A stretch of 64,000 bases of DNA from JBPYCR01 sp051846915 (GTDB taxonomy: Bacteria > Bacillota > Bacilli > Bacillales > Amphibacillaceae), in the NCBI RefSeq assembly GCF_051846915.1, contig NZ_JBPYCR010000018.1, forward strand, positions 1 through 64,000. Direction: 5' to 3'. Below the pieces are notes generated by a model that was not told where the DNA came from, made no database searches, and saw only the letters and a program-made list of their open reading frames with translations. Position numbers and translations under genes: made by a program. The stretch's first letter is position 1. Each line of letters begins with the position of its first letter. Below, one piece after another: positions 43,187-52,152 of the stretch.

Positions 43187-43957
43187 GTGAAAATAGTCAT
43201 TGAAAACGTTGGAAAGACGTTTAAAGATACGAAAAAGAAAGAAGTAACCGCATTGGAGAACATCAACTTCTCCATTAACCAACAGGAATTTGTCGTATTA
43301 GTTGGGCCGAGCGGATGCGGTAAATCGACCCTTTTAAATATCGTCGGAGGCCTTATGTCTCCGACGGAAGGGTCTGTTTATTTTAAAGGCATGGACAAGC
43401 AACAGCCAAACCTCGGAATTGTATTCCAGGAGATTGCGTTGTTTCCATGGCGTACTGTATTTAAAAATGTTGTGTATGGGCTGGAAGAGCAAGGGTTAAG
43501 TAAAAAGGAACAAAAAGAACGCGGACAGCATTATATTGATATGGTAGGGCTGACAGGCTTTGAGAATGCATATCCGAAGCAACTGTCTGGCGGAATGAAG
43601 CAACGTGCAGGTATTGCAAGAGCACTCGCCATCAATCCGGACTTGTTATTAATGGATGAACCTTTTTCAGCACTCGATGCCCAAACACGAACACTAATGC
43701 AGGAAGAGTTATTGACGATTTGGAATCGAACAAAATTAAGTACGTTGTATGTTACCCATAATATTCAAGAAGCTGTTTATTTGGCAGATCGTGTCATTGT
43801 TTTGTCGCGTCATCCCGGGAAAATAAAAAGCATTATTGATATCGACTTGCCGAAAACAGGTAGAGGCGAAGAACAATATCGCATGCAATTTGAACAATAT
43901 GCGGATGACATTTGGCAATTAATTCGCCACGATGCAGCCGAAGCGTTAAAGGAGTAA
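43187..43957 (+). CDS. ABC transporter ATP-binding protein, NitT/TauT type
   Basis: The 256-residue ATPase has Walker A GPSGCGKST, Q-loop VFQEIALFPW, signature LSGGMKQRAGIARAL, Walker B LLLMDEPFSALD and the H-loop VTHNIQEAVYLADR. This is the SsuB/TauB/NrtD class. GTG 43187 is eight bases after GGGAAG; a GTG at 43178 overlaps the stop of the binding-protein gene. It energises the permease that follows, five bases downstream. Confidence 0.93.
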   Translation: MKIVIENVGKTFKDTKKKEVTALENINFSINQQEFVVLVGPSGCGKSTLLNIVGGLMSPTEGSVYFKGMDKQQPNLGIVFQEIALFPWRTVFKNVVYGLEEQGLSKKEQKERGQHYIDMVGLTGFENAYPKQLSGGMKQRAGIARALAINPDLLLMDEPFSALDAQTRTLMQEELLTIWNRTKLSTLYVTHNIQEAVYLADRVIVLSRHPGKIKSIIDIDLPKTGRGEEQYRMQFEQYADDIWQLIRHDAAEALKE

Positions 43958-43962
43958 TGGAG

Positions 43963-44754
43963 ATGAGCAATAAGAAACAAATGATTACAAATCGTGTCGC
44001 TTTTATGGAAAAAAAAGTGCCTGTGTATGCTTCATTCATGGGAATTATCGGTATTCTTCTCATTTGGGAGCTAATAACAAGGCTGAATATTGTATCTCCA
44101 TTATTTTTACCTGCTCCTTCTGCGATCATAACAACTGGCTGGGACATGATTTTAACGGGTGAAATCTATAAAAATCTGTCTGCGAGTTTATATCGTATCG
44201 TCGTTGGTTATGCTATTGGAGCATTTTTTGGTATTTTCCTTGGGCTTATTCTTGGGTTTTCCAAATGGGCGGACGCCATCGGAACTCCGGTTGTCTATTC
44301 CATTTATCCAATTCCAAAAATTGCTCTTTTACCATTATTTATTTTATGGCTTGGTATCGGAGAATTATCAAAGGTAACGATCATCGCTTTAGGGGTGTTT
44401 TTCCCGGTTGTTATTAATACATTTTCCGGTGTTAAAAATGTTGATCCAATGCTTATGAAAGCAGCAGTTACATTCGGGTCTAGTCCTGTCAACGTTATTC
44501 GGAAAGTTGTCTTGCCCGGATCGCTTCCAATGATTTTTGCCGGCTTGAAGCTTGCTGCGGGAACATCGCTTTTGTTATTAGTCTCTGCGGAAATGATTGC
44601 AGCGGAAAGCGGTATTGGTTCTATGGTACTGCATTACGGGAATTTAATGATTACGACGAAACTAATGGTTGGCGTGCTAGTCTTATCTATATTAGGTCTA
44701 ACATTTAACAGAGGATTGCAGTGGCTTGAGAATAAACTGCTGCCGTGGAAATAG
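43963..44754 (+). CDS. ABC transporter permease, NitT/TauT type
   Basis: The 263-residue permease has six hydrophobic helices and the EAA loop (KAAVTFGSSPVNVIRKVVLPGSLPMIFAGL, about residues 165-195) of the SsuC/TauC class. AAAGGAG precedes ATG 43963, which overlaps nothing; a start at 43912 inside the ATPase gene has no ribosome site. With the two preceding genes it makes a complete importer. Confidence 0.92.
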   Translation: MSNKKQMITNRVAFMEKKVPVYASFMGIIGILLIWELITRLNIVSPLFLPAPSAIITTGWDMILTGEIYKNLSASLYRIVVGYAIGAFFGIFLGLILGFSKWADAIGTPVVYSIYPIPKIALLPLFILWLGIGELSKVTIIALGVFFPVVINTFSGVKNVDPMLMKAAVTFGSSPVNVIRKVVLPGSLPMIFAGLKLAAGTSLLLLVSAEMIAAESGIGSMVLHYGNLMITTKLMVGVLVLSILGLTFNRGLQWLENKLLPWK

Positions 44755-44764
44755 GTATACCCTG

Positions 44765-44810
44765 ATAGGTTAGTAACTTGATATCATTTCAAGCTGCTGG
44801 CCTTTTTTGT
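44765..44810 (+). terminator. Terminator of ABC operon
   Basis: GGTTAG...CTTGA pairs with TCAAG...GGCC through several G-T pairs, then six T. Confidence 0.6.
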
Positions 44811-44890
44811 TACGTGCTAAATGGTATTAGATTCAATCATATTAATGCTGTATGTTGTCGGTTATTATAGATAAGATCAGGGGGAAGGAA

Positions 44891-46291
44891 ATGAAAATAA
44901 AGCTTATTGCACCGTTTAAAACATCACTTAACATATTATATTTTAATGCCATGCGTGACCATAAATCATATGTGGAATTTTGGAATAACGTGAAAGAGCA
45001 ATATAATGACAATGCAAGCATAAATTTTTTACACAGCAAAGAGCGGGAATTTATTTATGAACTGATTAACGAGGATGGAAACTATCTCTCGCCGGAATTA
45101 TTCACAATAAGTAATGATCCTGTTGTTCAAGAAATACTGGAACTAGCACAAGACCGCTTTATGGAACCATGTAACAAATATGGTATCACATTTGATCACC
45201 AATTAAAGGAAACAACCTGCCATATCTTTGATAATACAATAGGGATAATGGAAACAACCATTTATATACATAGGCAAATAGAGATGTTTGATGAACTTGA
45301 ATTGCGTGCATTTATTAATGATATTCAGTTGTTTTCCAATGAGTTTATGAAGTATGTTAGTCAAAGCTATTATGATAAAAGTCTTCAGCAACTTTTTAAC
45401 AAAATCAAGTCACTGGATAAAGACCATTACGTTCAAAAGGATCTTACCGATGAGCAGATTTTGAATAAATCTGATAAAAAAGTAAAACGAGGTTTTTTTA
45501 AAGCTGAACATGTTGGTATCCCATTGTGGGTTAATAGGACATTGTATGTACCAACTTTTGAAAATGAAACGTTTTTATATCACCATTGGCTTTCATTAGG
45601 TAATGAGGGTATTGACCAAGTAGATAAACAAGTGCGGAGAGATGGTTTTTATTTTGGCTGGGGAAACAACTTGGTGATTAACGGATATGAGGAAAAGTTA
45701 TTATCCTGTGCTGTGGAAGCGTTGAATTTATGTCAATACTATAATGTCGTATTAGATCATATGAATAATCAGCTCTCCAAGTTGATTGGTGAAGTTTATT
45801 CCATTAAAGGCAGAGGAAAAGCAGTAAAAAGAATGGAAAAATTGCTGGAAGTAAATATTGAAAATGTGAATCTCATTTTTATGCAATTGAAAGAGCAGGT
45901 ATTAAACTTACAAGGATATCGAAAAAAATACTTTGAAGAAATATTGTTCAAGTGGAAAATTGATGCAATTAAAGATAGTATTACAAATAAAATAAACTTC
46001 AGCAAAGACAGGCTTGATTATTTTTATCGAAAGTATACAAAGTTCAGCAGTACGGTAAGTGAGTCGATTTTGTTTGCGATTGGCGGGATTGCGTTAGTTG
46101 ATTTCTTTGCAAATGTTTCTCAGTTCTCGAGAACGATTCGTGCCAATCCGGAAATGGCTATACTGGATAACGAATCCATTGGCTTTATTAGGCTGGGAAA
46201 TGCACTTTCTCCAGACAATATGATCTGGACTGGAATACTGATATTGTTATTTGTTATGTTCGTTTTTGTTTATGTAAAAAGGAGGGGATGA
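44891..46291 (+). CDS. Unrecognised protein with long helices and two C-terminal membrane segments
   Basis: The 466-residue protein has a large soluble part (1-390), rich in charged helices (YNVVLDHMNNQLSKLIGEVYS, then KRMEKLLEVNIENVN), and two membrane helices at the end (about 396-415 and 445-463) separated by a polar loop with DNESIGFIRLG. The overall plan of a soluble domain, long helices and two terminal membrane helices recalls CorA-type or RMD1-type proteins, but there is no GMN motif and I cannot assign a family. GGGGGAAGG precedes ATG 44891. The lyase-like gene starts six bases after its stop with its ribosome site inside this gene, so the pair is co-translated. Confidence 0.75.
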   Translation: MKIKLIAPFKTSLNILYFNAMRDHKSYVEFWNNVKEQYNDNASINFLHSKEREFIYELINEDGNYLSPELFTISNDPVVQEILELAQDRFMEPCNKYGITFDHQLKETTCHIFDNTIGIMETTIYIHRQIEMFDELELRAFINDIQLFSNEFMKYVSQSYYDKSLQQLFNKIKSLDKDHYVQKDLTDEQILNKSDKKVKRGFFKAEHVGIPLWVNRTLYVPTFENETFLYHHWLSLGNEGIDQVDKQVRRDGFYFGWGNNLVINGYEEKLLSCAVEALNLCQYYNVVLDHMNNQLSKLIGEVYSIKGRGKAVKRMEKLLEVNIENVNLIFMQLKEQVLNLQGYRKKYFEEILFKWKIDAIKDSITNKINFSKDRLDYFYRKYTKFSSTVSESILFAIGGIALVDFFANVSQFSRTIRANPEMAILDNESIGFIRLGNALSPDNMIWTGILILLFVMFVFVYVKRRG

Positions 46292-46297
46292 TTCTTA

Positions 46298-47713
46298 ATG
46301 TATCAACATAGTGAAAAGCTACAGACGCTTATCAAGCATATTATGAAGCAGACGATTCCTGAATATATGACTCAAGCAACAGATCGTGTTAAAAAGGATG
46401 CAAAGCACCTGGATGAATTACTTAATCAAGATCACCCACCCAGATTATATGGAGTAAATACACTTGTAGGTCACTTGGATCATGTGTCTATTCATGGAGA
46501 AGAAATTAGTGCCTTTCAAACGTATTTGCTAGACAATCACATGATTGGAACGGGGGAAGCATATTCTGATTATGAAACAAGATGTATATCCTATGCGAAG
46601 CTACATTCCTTTTCGCTTGGAGGAACAGGAATAACCCCGGATTTATATGAGCATTTGCTACAAGGAATGAAAGAGAAAACAATCAAACCGATTGTACCTA
46701 AACATGCGTCCTATTCTAGTGGAGATGTCATTCCGGCAGCCCATTGGGCAAAGGAAGTGGCAAATGTGCTTAAAGAAAAGTACCAATATAGTTTGCAGCG
46801 AAAAGAAGGATTGTCGTTGATTAATGGCTCATTTGTCCATGTGGGTATTGCAACTGCCAAACTATTGCTCGTTCAATCGGTATGGAGTTTATACAATTCG
46901 AATAGTGTGGAGTATGCAAAGATCCTCAATAAAAAAAGGCATACATATAGTGATAAGGTAATGTTGAATGAAGATGACACGATGAAACATCCTTTAAACT
47001 GGATAAAGGAGGGGCTGGACGATACCGGTGATTATACTGTGCAAGATCCTGTATCCGTACGTGCGTACCCACAGGTTGCCAGTGCTTTTTTCAATAGTAT
47101 TCAAGCTTATATGGATTCTATTGAGGAACAATTGGCTAGAAGATCAGATAATCCAATTATTTTATATGAAGAAGAAGCTGCTTTATCACAGGCCAGCTTT
47201 TTGGCACCAATGATCAGTCTGGCGACAAGTCAATTAATTGAGGCACTATTGTTGGCCATGTGGGGAGCGGAAAGAAGACTCCATTTTTTATTAAGTGGGA
47301 AAGTAAAAGGAATTCCACTAAATGCTGGTGATGATAACAATGTACTTGGACTCATTCAAGTACCAAAAATGGTCACTGCTATCTTGGAGCAATCCAGATT
47401 AATCGGTGGCAGAAGAACTTTTGCTTCAGGAAGCTCCACTTCTTATGGCGTAGAAGATATTTGGACAAATGGGTTATCTACATTGGAAGTCATGGATGAA
47501 TTGCTCAGAAACATGAATAAAATATTATCGATTGAGAAAACAGTGATTTGTTATATACAAGAGAACTTCCTCGATAGGATTGATGAAGCAGCACCCGGAA
47601 AAAACGAACGGCCCGAATCTTTCAGGGAGCAATATGAGCAGGTTATGTATGCTAATATGGAGCAGGAACTGGATATCAATTATAATCAAGCGCCTTTCCA
47701 TTTGTTTGAGTAA
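46298..47713 (+). CDS. Histidine/phenylalanine ammonia-lyase-like protein with SSG triad
   Basis: The 471-residue protein is a member of the MIO-dependent lyase superfamily: LYGVNTLVGH (Tyr51, catalytic base loop), HASYSSGDVIPAAHWA, LINGSFVHVG, QDPVSVRAYPQVASA and SDNPIIL align with the HutH blocks YG.NTG.G, GS.GASGDLAPLAH, LINGT, QD.YSLRC.PQ and TDNP. The MIO cofactor normally forms from Ala-Ser-Gly; here the triad is Ser140-Ser141-Gly142, and the usual Gly-Ser and Leu-Ala neighbours also differ. It is about 40 residues shorter than HutH. It may be a lyase or aminomutase with an unusual substrate, or a non-catalytic relative. It is coupled to the unknown membrane protein upstream. Confidence 0.8.
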   Translation: MYQHSEKLQTLIKHIMKQTIPEYMTQATDRVKKDAKHLDELLNQDHPPRLYGVNTLVGHLDHVSIHGEEISAFQTYLLDNHMIGTGEAYSDYETRCISYAKLHSFSLGGTGITPDLYEHLLQGMKEKTIKPIVPKHASYSSGDVIPAAHWAKEVANVLKEKYQYSLQRKEGLSLINGSFVHVGIATAKLLLVQSVWSLYNSNSVEYAKILNKKRHTYSDKVMLNEDDTMKHPLNWIKEGLDDTGDYTVQDPVSVRAYPQVASAFFNSIQAYMDSIEEQLARRSDNPIILYEEEAALSQASFLAPMISLATSQLIEALLLAMWGAERRLHFLLSGKVKGIPLNAGDDNNVLGLIQVPKMVTAILEQSRLIGGRRTFASGSSTSYGVEDIWTNGLSTLEVMDELLRNMNKILSIEKTVICYIQENFLDRIDEAAPGKNERPESFREQYEQVMYANMEQELDINYNQAPFHLFE

Positions 47714-47753
47714 TCAAACAGTTGAATAAAAATTATGAATTGGAGCCTTGATT

Positions 47754-48398
47754 ATGATGGAATTGCTGATTTCTTTTCAATGGGAAATTTTTATAGCGCT
47801 TGAAGTGCTGTCGTTCGTTTCTTTGCTCGTATTTCTAATCATTCGTTATACGTTAATGAACCAGAAGCTTAGTTCGGTGTTTTTGGCGTTATTTTTTGTT
47901 GGCATGATTTTGGAAGTTATGCTCGCCGTGTTTATTTACAGGCAAACAGGAGAAATATCTACATTTACAATTGTTATAGCAATCTTTATTGCGTATGCAT
48001 GTACGTTCGGTATCTCTGATTTTAAACGCCTCGATCGGTATATTAAACAAAAGATCGGTCAATGGCGCGGTATTAATATGCTGACAGCGGAAGAGATGCG
48101 AAAGATAGAGCGAGCAAAAGATCCAAAAGTCATTGCACGGAAAAATCGCTTATGGTGGTATGCGCACGCATCGGTATTTATTATTGCACATTACATATTC
48201 TGGATGAATTTCGGGAATTATTCACATGACCTTGCGTATTATCTTGTCGATTGGTCATGGTGGGAAGAGGAAACGGCGATGAATGCGCCTTTTCAAAACG
48301 AGATGATTCAGCAAGTAAGTAAGATTTGGATGATTATATTCGCTGTTGATACAGTGGTTAGCTGGTCATATACGTTTTTTCCGGAAAAGGAAAAGTAG
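47754..48398 (+). CDS. Membrane protein of unknown function
   Basis: The 214-residue protein has five or six hydrophobic segments, a charged central cytoplasmic loop (KRLDRYIKQKIGQWRGINMLTAEEMRKIERAKD) and Trp-rich outer loops (VDWSWWEEE). ATG 47754 is eight bases after GGAG. It follows the lyase-like gene by 40 bases and probably shares its transcript. I do not recognise a family. A terminator follows at 48509-48541. Confidence 0.7.
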   Translation: MMELLISFQWEIFIALEVLSFVSLLVFLIIRYTLMNQKLSSVFLALFFVGMILEVMLAVFIYRQTGEISTFTIVIAIFIAYACTFGISDFKRLDRYIKQKIGQWRGINMLTAEEMRKIERAKDPKVIARKNRLWWYAHASVFIIAHYIFWMNFGNYSHDLAYYLVDWSWWEEETAMNAPFQNEMIQQVSKIWMIIFAVDTVVSWSYTFFPEKEK

Positions 48399-48508
48399 TG
48401 CCGTTGAATAATAAGCGAATCTCGTAAGGCACCTTACCAACAATAAATCGGCTGATGACGACAAATATAATCTGGTAAAATGGACAGCTTCTACAGTAAT
48501 TGTTAAGT

Positions 48509-48541
48509 CAAAATCCCCCACGAGCTGTGAGGGGGTTTTGT
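48509..48541. terminator. Bidirectional terminator before cwlJ
   Basis: AAATCCCCC and GGGGGTTTT flank a smaller hairpin (CACGAGCTGTG); it serves the convergent genes on both sides. Confidence 0.8.
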
Positions 48542-48543
48542 TA

Positions 48544-48981
48544 CTATCTATAAGCACTTTCACATGTATTAGCTACTGGTTCATAATAACAATGTTGTTT
48601 ATATTGTCCTGCAAATGGTTGACCGTACCATGTAGGTGGACATTCACCAAATGGATTAAAGTACCAAAGAGAATATTTGGAAGGATGTTCTCTCCAATAT
48701 TTTAAAACTTGTCGTGCTAACTTTTTCTCGACCCCTCTAGCAGGGTTATAAAATAAATTACCTTTTTGTACTGCTTCAAATGAATAATTACCACCTTGAA
48801 TTTGAAAAATAACATCCCGTATAGACCTAACATCCTGAAAATCTAAACAATCAGCTTGTGCTCGATTTACAATGACATTCCCAACCATAAGCATTCCTAG
48901 TTTTCCTTCACCCTCGGCTTCTGCTCTCATCATCCTAGCTATTAAATCAATGTCACTTTCGGTGTGTGCTACTCTCGTCAC
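48544..48981 (-). CDS. cwlJ: Spore cortex-lytic cell wall hydrolase CwlJ
   Basis: The 145-residue protein matches CwlJ of the SleB/Hydrolase_2 family along its length: ARMMRAEAEGEGKLGMLMVGNVIVNR with the catalytic Glu, then SLWYFNPFGECPPTWYGQPFAGQYKQHCYY. It lacks the signal and peptidoglycan-binding domain of SleB, as CwlJ does, and would sit in the spore coat and degrade cortex during Ca-dipicolinate-triggered germination. I favour GTG 48981 (GAGGT seven bases upstream), which aligns with known CwlJ starts. The usual partner gerQ is not adjacent. Confidence 0.92.
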   Translation of the reverse strand: MTRVAHTESDIDLIARMMRAEAEGEGKLGMLMVGNVIVNRAQADCLDFQDVRSIRDVIFQIQGGNYSFEAVQKGNLFYNPARGVEKKLARQVLKYWREHPSKYSLWYFNPFGECPPTWYGQPFAGQYKQHCYYEPVANTCESAYR

Positions 48982-49137
48982 TATCATCACCTCTAAAAGA
49001 ATTGTATGATAAAAACTTTAAAAAATGTAAGGTTTTCGTAATTCTTATCTAATTGACCTGTACTATTTTCAAGAATCATTTGCAAGGTCAAGTTTGTTTT
49101 TTTAGATGTTCATACTTCTAATTGTAGAAGCAAAAAA

Positions 49138-49186
49138 GTTAAGCCACACACATTTAGGAATAACTAAAATGTGTGTGGCTTTTTTA
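49138..49186. terminator. Strong hairpin terminator downstream of queT
   Basis: AAGCCACACACATTT and its complement form a 15-bp stem with T-runs in both directions. 48991-49137 carries only the cwlJ promoter region. Confidence 0.85.
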
Positions 49187-49229
49187 TCTTAAATATAATT
49201 TTAAGTATAGGGACGCTGTTCATTTTTCG

Positions 49230-49721
49230 CTAAACAAGCTGACTAAATTTTAAACGTTTATTTAATGCATATACAATTGGCATCGCTACAGCCATCACAA
49301 TAAACTCTCCAGCCGCAGTTGTTATCCAAATAAATCCAAATGATAGATCAATTGCCAATACGAGTTTCAGCATTAGAGCAATGATAAACATATTAAACGA
49401 AAAGATAATGATATTTAAGCTCATTAATACCCATTTGTTTTTAATGTATTTGCCTACATAAATCGTAATAAGTAACGATAATGCTGTGTGTGACAACCCA
49501 AACATCAAATCATAGGCAACCATTGGTGAAAAGAAAAGATTGGCGAAGAAAACGCCTAGCACGATTCCAAAGAAGTATTTTTTGTTGAAAACAACAAGAT
49601 GATTAAATAACTCTGAAATCCTGAATTGGATATGTGTAAATCCAAATGGAACGATTAACCACGTAACAACCACATACAGGGCGGCTATTAACGCGTTTGT
49701 AACAAGTGATTTTGCATTCAT
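49230..49721 (-). CDS. queT: QueT-family queuosine precursor transporter
   Basis: The 163-residue membrane protein is the substrate-specific (S) component of an ECF importer for a queuosine precursor such as preQ1 or preQ0. It has five or six hydrophobic segments and the QueT hallmark TWLIVPFGFTHIQFRISEL near residues 20-38. It uses a shared ECF energising module encoded elsewhere. A preQ1-I riboswitch overlapping its ribosome site supports the assignment independently. Confidence 0.92.
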   Translation of the reverse strand: MNAKSLVTNALIAALYVVVTWLIVPFGFTHIQFRISELFNHLVVFNKKYFFGIVLGVFFANLFFSPMVAYDLMFGLSHTALSLLITIYVGKYIKNKWVLMSLNIIIFSFNMFIIALMLKLVLAIDLSFGFIWITTAAGEFIVMAVAMPIVYALNKRLKFSQLV

Positions 49722-49733
49722 ATTTAATTATCT

Positions 49734-49771
49734 CCCTTAGTTTTTTAACGTTGGATGGTTTCGAACAACGT
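49734..49771 (-). promoter_or_regulatory. preQ1-I riboswitch controlling queT
   Basis: On the minus strand, CGTTG pairs with CAACG around the loop TTCGAAACCATC, and is followed by TTAAAAAACTAAGG, the A-rich tail and CUAAGG of the preQ1-I class, at the same spacing as the B. subtilis que leader. The end of the tail is part of the Shine-Dalgarno of queT (AAGGGAG), so ligand binding would block translation. Confidence 0.88.
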
Positions 49772-49925
49772 GTTCCCCAAGGAGCAAGTATATCATAATT
49801 CCATAAACAATAAAGTGTATTTTGCTGATTTTATATAATGCCGGATTTTTCCCTGTTTTTGAGGCAATGAAAGTATATTTCGGGGGAAAAGTTAGTTTTT
49901 AAACGGTTAACGTACCTCAGGACCA

Positions 49926-50474
49926 TCATTTATTATCGTCACCATAACGCTTTTCAAGTTGTTTAAATTTATAGATCACCCATTTGAATACGATGGCTAT
50001 GAAAATATAAGGGAAAAATGAATATATATGCTTCCATTGATATGGTTCATATATGTGTAGCCACACCAGTAATGGTTCGAAAATAAATGCAAAAACAAAT
50101 GCGTTAACAGTAGCGGCAATTAAAAAAGTCTTCCATGTATTAAAGTACTGGTAAATGATCATAAAAATTATAGGCATGTGTATGAAATGAATTTCGGCAA
50201 GAATAGGGAATGGAATTAAAGTATGAGGGTATCGCCATAACAGTAATGAAACACCTAGTGTGTCCAACATTATTCCTGTTATCGTCACCATAAGCCCGTA
50301 TGCAATGATCTCAATTATTCTTTTCTTATCTAGAATGAGTATCCATATAACTAAAACACTTACCGCCGTGAAAAAAAGAATCCACCAGTTAATTGAAAAT
50401 AAGGTTTCGTTTAACCAGTAATCGTTCCTTATATCTCTTAATCGTTCTGCTAATTCGACAATTTCTTTTTGCAA
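49926..50474 (-). CDS. CBO0543-type integral membrane protein (copy 2)
   Basis: The 182-residue protein has an N-terminal charged helix (VELAERLRDIRNDYW) and five hydrophobic segments, with LLLWRYPHTLIPFPI as the conserved Trp-x-Tyr-Pro loop. It resembles the proteins at 25651-26220 and 50503-50970. GGGGAAAG precedes the ATG. It lies 28 bases after copy 3 on the minus strand, so they form one transcript. Function unknown. Confidence 0.72.
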   Translation of the reverse strand: MQKEIVELAERLRDIRNDYWLNETLFSINWWILFFTAVSVLVIWILILDKKRIIEIIAYGLMVTITGIMLDTLGVSLLLWRYPHTLIPFPILAEIHFIHMPIIFMIIYQYFNTWKTFLIAATVNAFVFAFIFEPLLVWLHIYEPYQWKHIYSFFPYIFIAIVFKWVIYKFKQLEKRYGDDNK

Positions 50475-50502
50475 CCTTTCCCCCTCCCTTGAATTGGTTT
50501 AA

Positions 50503-50970
50503 TTACGAATACTGTGTAGTAATTACTACATTTACTACCCACTTATGATGAATATAAAAAGCGGTAAATAATATCCAATCAGCTGCATAGGAAAAGCCTA
50601 AGTTCCACCATAACCCATGTTTTATAAAGCCGATATGTATAAATATAAACTCTAACGCGATAACAAACATAGACCAATAAAATATGTAGCGGGCCATCGT
50701 TAATAACGTTTGTTTTGTTGGTATTGCTTGTAGGAAAAAGTATATGACTACAAAATATATTCCAAATGCATTCATTAATTGAATCCCAAATAGTTCTAAC
50801 GGATTTCCCGGATATTTCCATAGAGGATACACAAACATTAATAAGTCCGTAATAAATGCTAAAATAATACCTATACAACTTGTGAGGATATAAATAGGGA
50901 AGTTTTTCTTATATGAGAAAATGAAAAATATTAGCCAGCTTATTGTAAAAGTAATTACCCCAATGAACAT
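50503..50970 (-). CDS. CBO0543-type integral membrane protein (copy 3)
   Basis: The 155-residue protein has five hydrophobic segments and VYPLWKYPGNPLELFGI as the Trp-x-Tyr-Pro loop. It lacks the N-terminal charged helix of the other two copies and is correspondingly shorter. AAGAGGATG precedes the ATG. It is first of a two-gene unit with copy 2. Confidence 0.72.
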   Translation of the reverse strand: MFIGVITFTISWLIFFIFSYKKNFPIYILTSCIGIILAFITDLLMFVYPLWKYPGNPLELFGIQLMNAFGIYFVVIYFFLQAIPTKQTLLTMARYIFYWSMFVIALEFIFIHIGFIKHGLWWNLGFSYAADWILFTAFYIHHKWVVNVVITTQYS

Positions 50971-51150
50971 TGTTTAGGCATCCTCTTTTCATTGATAGTA
51001 TTCTTATCCCTACACTATATTTTTTCAATACGCTTTATAAATATACATGGGATTATTTGAATGCCGTACAAGTATTTCCTCAAAAAATAGAATATTTTCG
51101 AATGAAAAGGTAAAAATACTATAAAACATGTATTTTTGGAGGAATTTATA

Positions 51151-52152
51151 GTGGAAACGAACGTACAATTAACATCTGCAGAAATTGGCAGTCTGTGGTC
51201 CGCTTATCAAAGTGATTCGATGGCAATACAAGTCCTTAATTATGCAATGAATCACGTTAAGGACGAGGAGATTCGCTCGATATTACAATATGCATTGGAC
51301 TTATCCCAGAAGAATGTTACATTTATACAGACTCTTTTCACAACGGAACAAATTGCAGTTCCGGAGGGGTATTCGAATCAAGACGTCAATATTAATGCTG
51401 CACCCTTATATACGGATGATTTCTTTCTGCTATACATTCAAAACCTTGGTAAATTAGGGATGAATGCCTATACGTTAGCGTTGTCCAACGCAGCGCGTTC
51501 GGATGTTTTCCAGTTTTTTAAACAAAGTCTTTCAAACGCAACGGAATTATTAGATCAAGCTGTTCAGATTAAGTTATCCAAAGGAATTTTCACAAGACCA
51601 CCTTATATCCCTTATCCACAAATGATAGAATATGTCAATAAACAAAATTATTTAAGTGGTGGCTGGTTCAGTGATAAGCGGCCTTTGAATGCTATTGAAA
51701 TTACTAACTTGTATTTTAATGTTGAAAGAAATACGATAGGAAAGGCGCTTATCACTGGATTCAGCCAAGTTGCCGCCTCTAAAGAAGTTCGGCAATTTAT
51801 GTCAAAGGGTCGAGACATCTCTAGAAAACATACCGACATTTTTAGCAATCTGTTACGGGAAGATTACTTGACTGTACCTGTAGCGTGGGATGCACAGCCT
51901 ACTGATTCTACTGAGGCTCCGTTTTCCGACAAGCTTATGATGTTTCATATTTTGACCATGAATGCCTCTGGTATTGGAGAATATGGTACAGCGCTTGGAG
52001 TCAGTGAGCGAGCTGATTTGAGTGTCACGTACACACGACTTACGGCAGAGATTGCGAAATTTCTGAAGGATGGTGCTGATATTATGATCAATAATGGGTG
52101 GATGGAAAAGCCGCCACAAGCTGCAGATCGAAAACAAATAGCAAAAGGCTAA
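51151..52152 (+). CDS. DUF3231 family protein
   Basis: The 333-residue helical protein is made of two similar DUF3231 halves (about 5-160 and 175-325), each a four-helix bundle resembling ferritin-like folds. Blocks such as LTSAEIGSLWSAYQSDSM and NAIEITNLYFNVERNT mark the starts of the halves. The family is confined mainly to spore-forming bacilli and has no defined function; some members are detected in spores. GTG 51151 is used because GGAGGA lies seven bases upstream. Monocistronic. Confidence 0.82.
   Translation: METNVQLTSAEIGSLWSAYQSDSMAIQVLNYAMNHVKDEEIRSILQYALDLSQKNVTFIQTLFTTEQIAVPEGYSNQDVNINAAPLYTDDFFLLYIQNLGKLGMNAYTLALSNAARSDVFQFFKQSLSNATELLDQAVQIKLSKGIFTRPPYIPYPQMIEYVNKQNYLSGGWFSDKRPLNAIEITNLYFNVERNTIGKALITGFSQVAASKEVRQFMSKGRDISRKHTDIFSNLLREDYLTVPVAWDAQPTDSTEAPFSDKLMMFHILTMNASGIGEYGTALGVSERADLSVTYTRLTAEIAKFLKDGADIMINNGWMEKPPQAADRKQIAKG

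Noticed and set aside
44891..46291. The unknown membrane protein as a CorA magnesium channel.
   Set aside because: The overall layout is similar but the GMN motif between the two membrane helices is missing.
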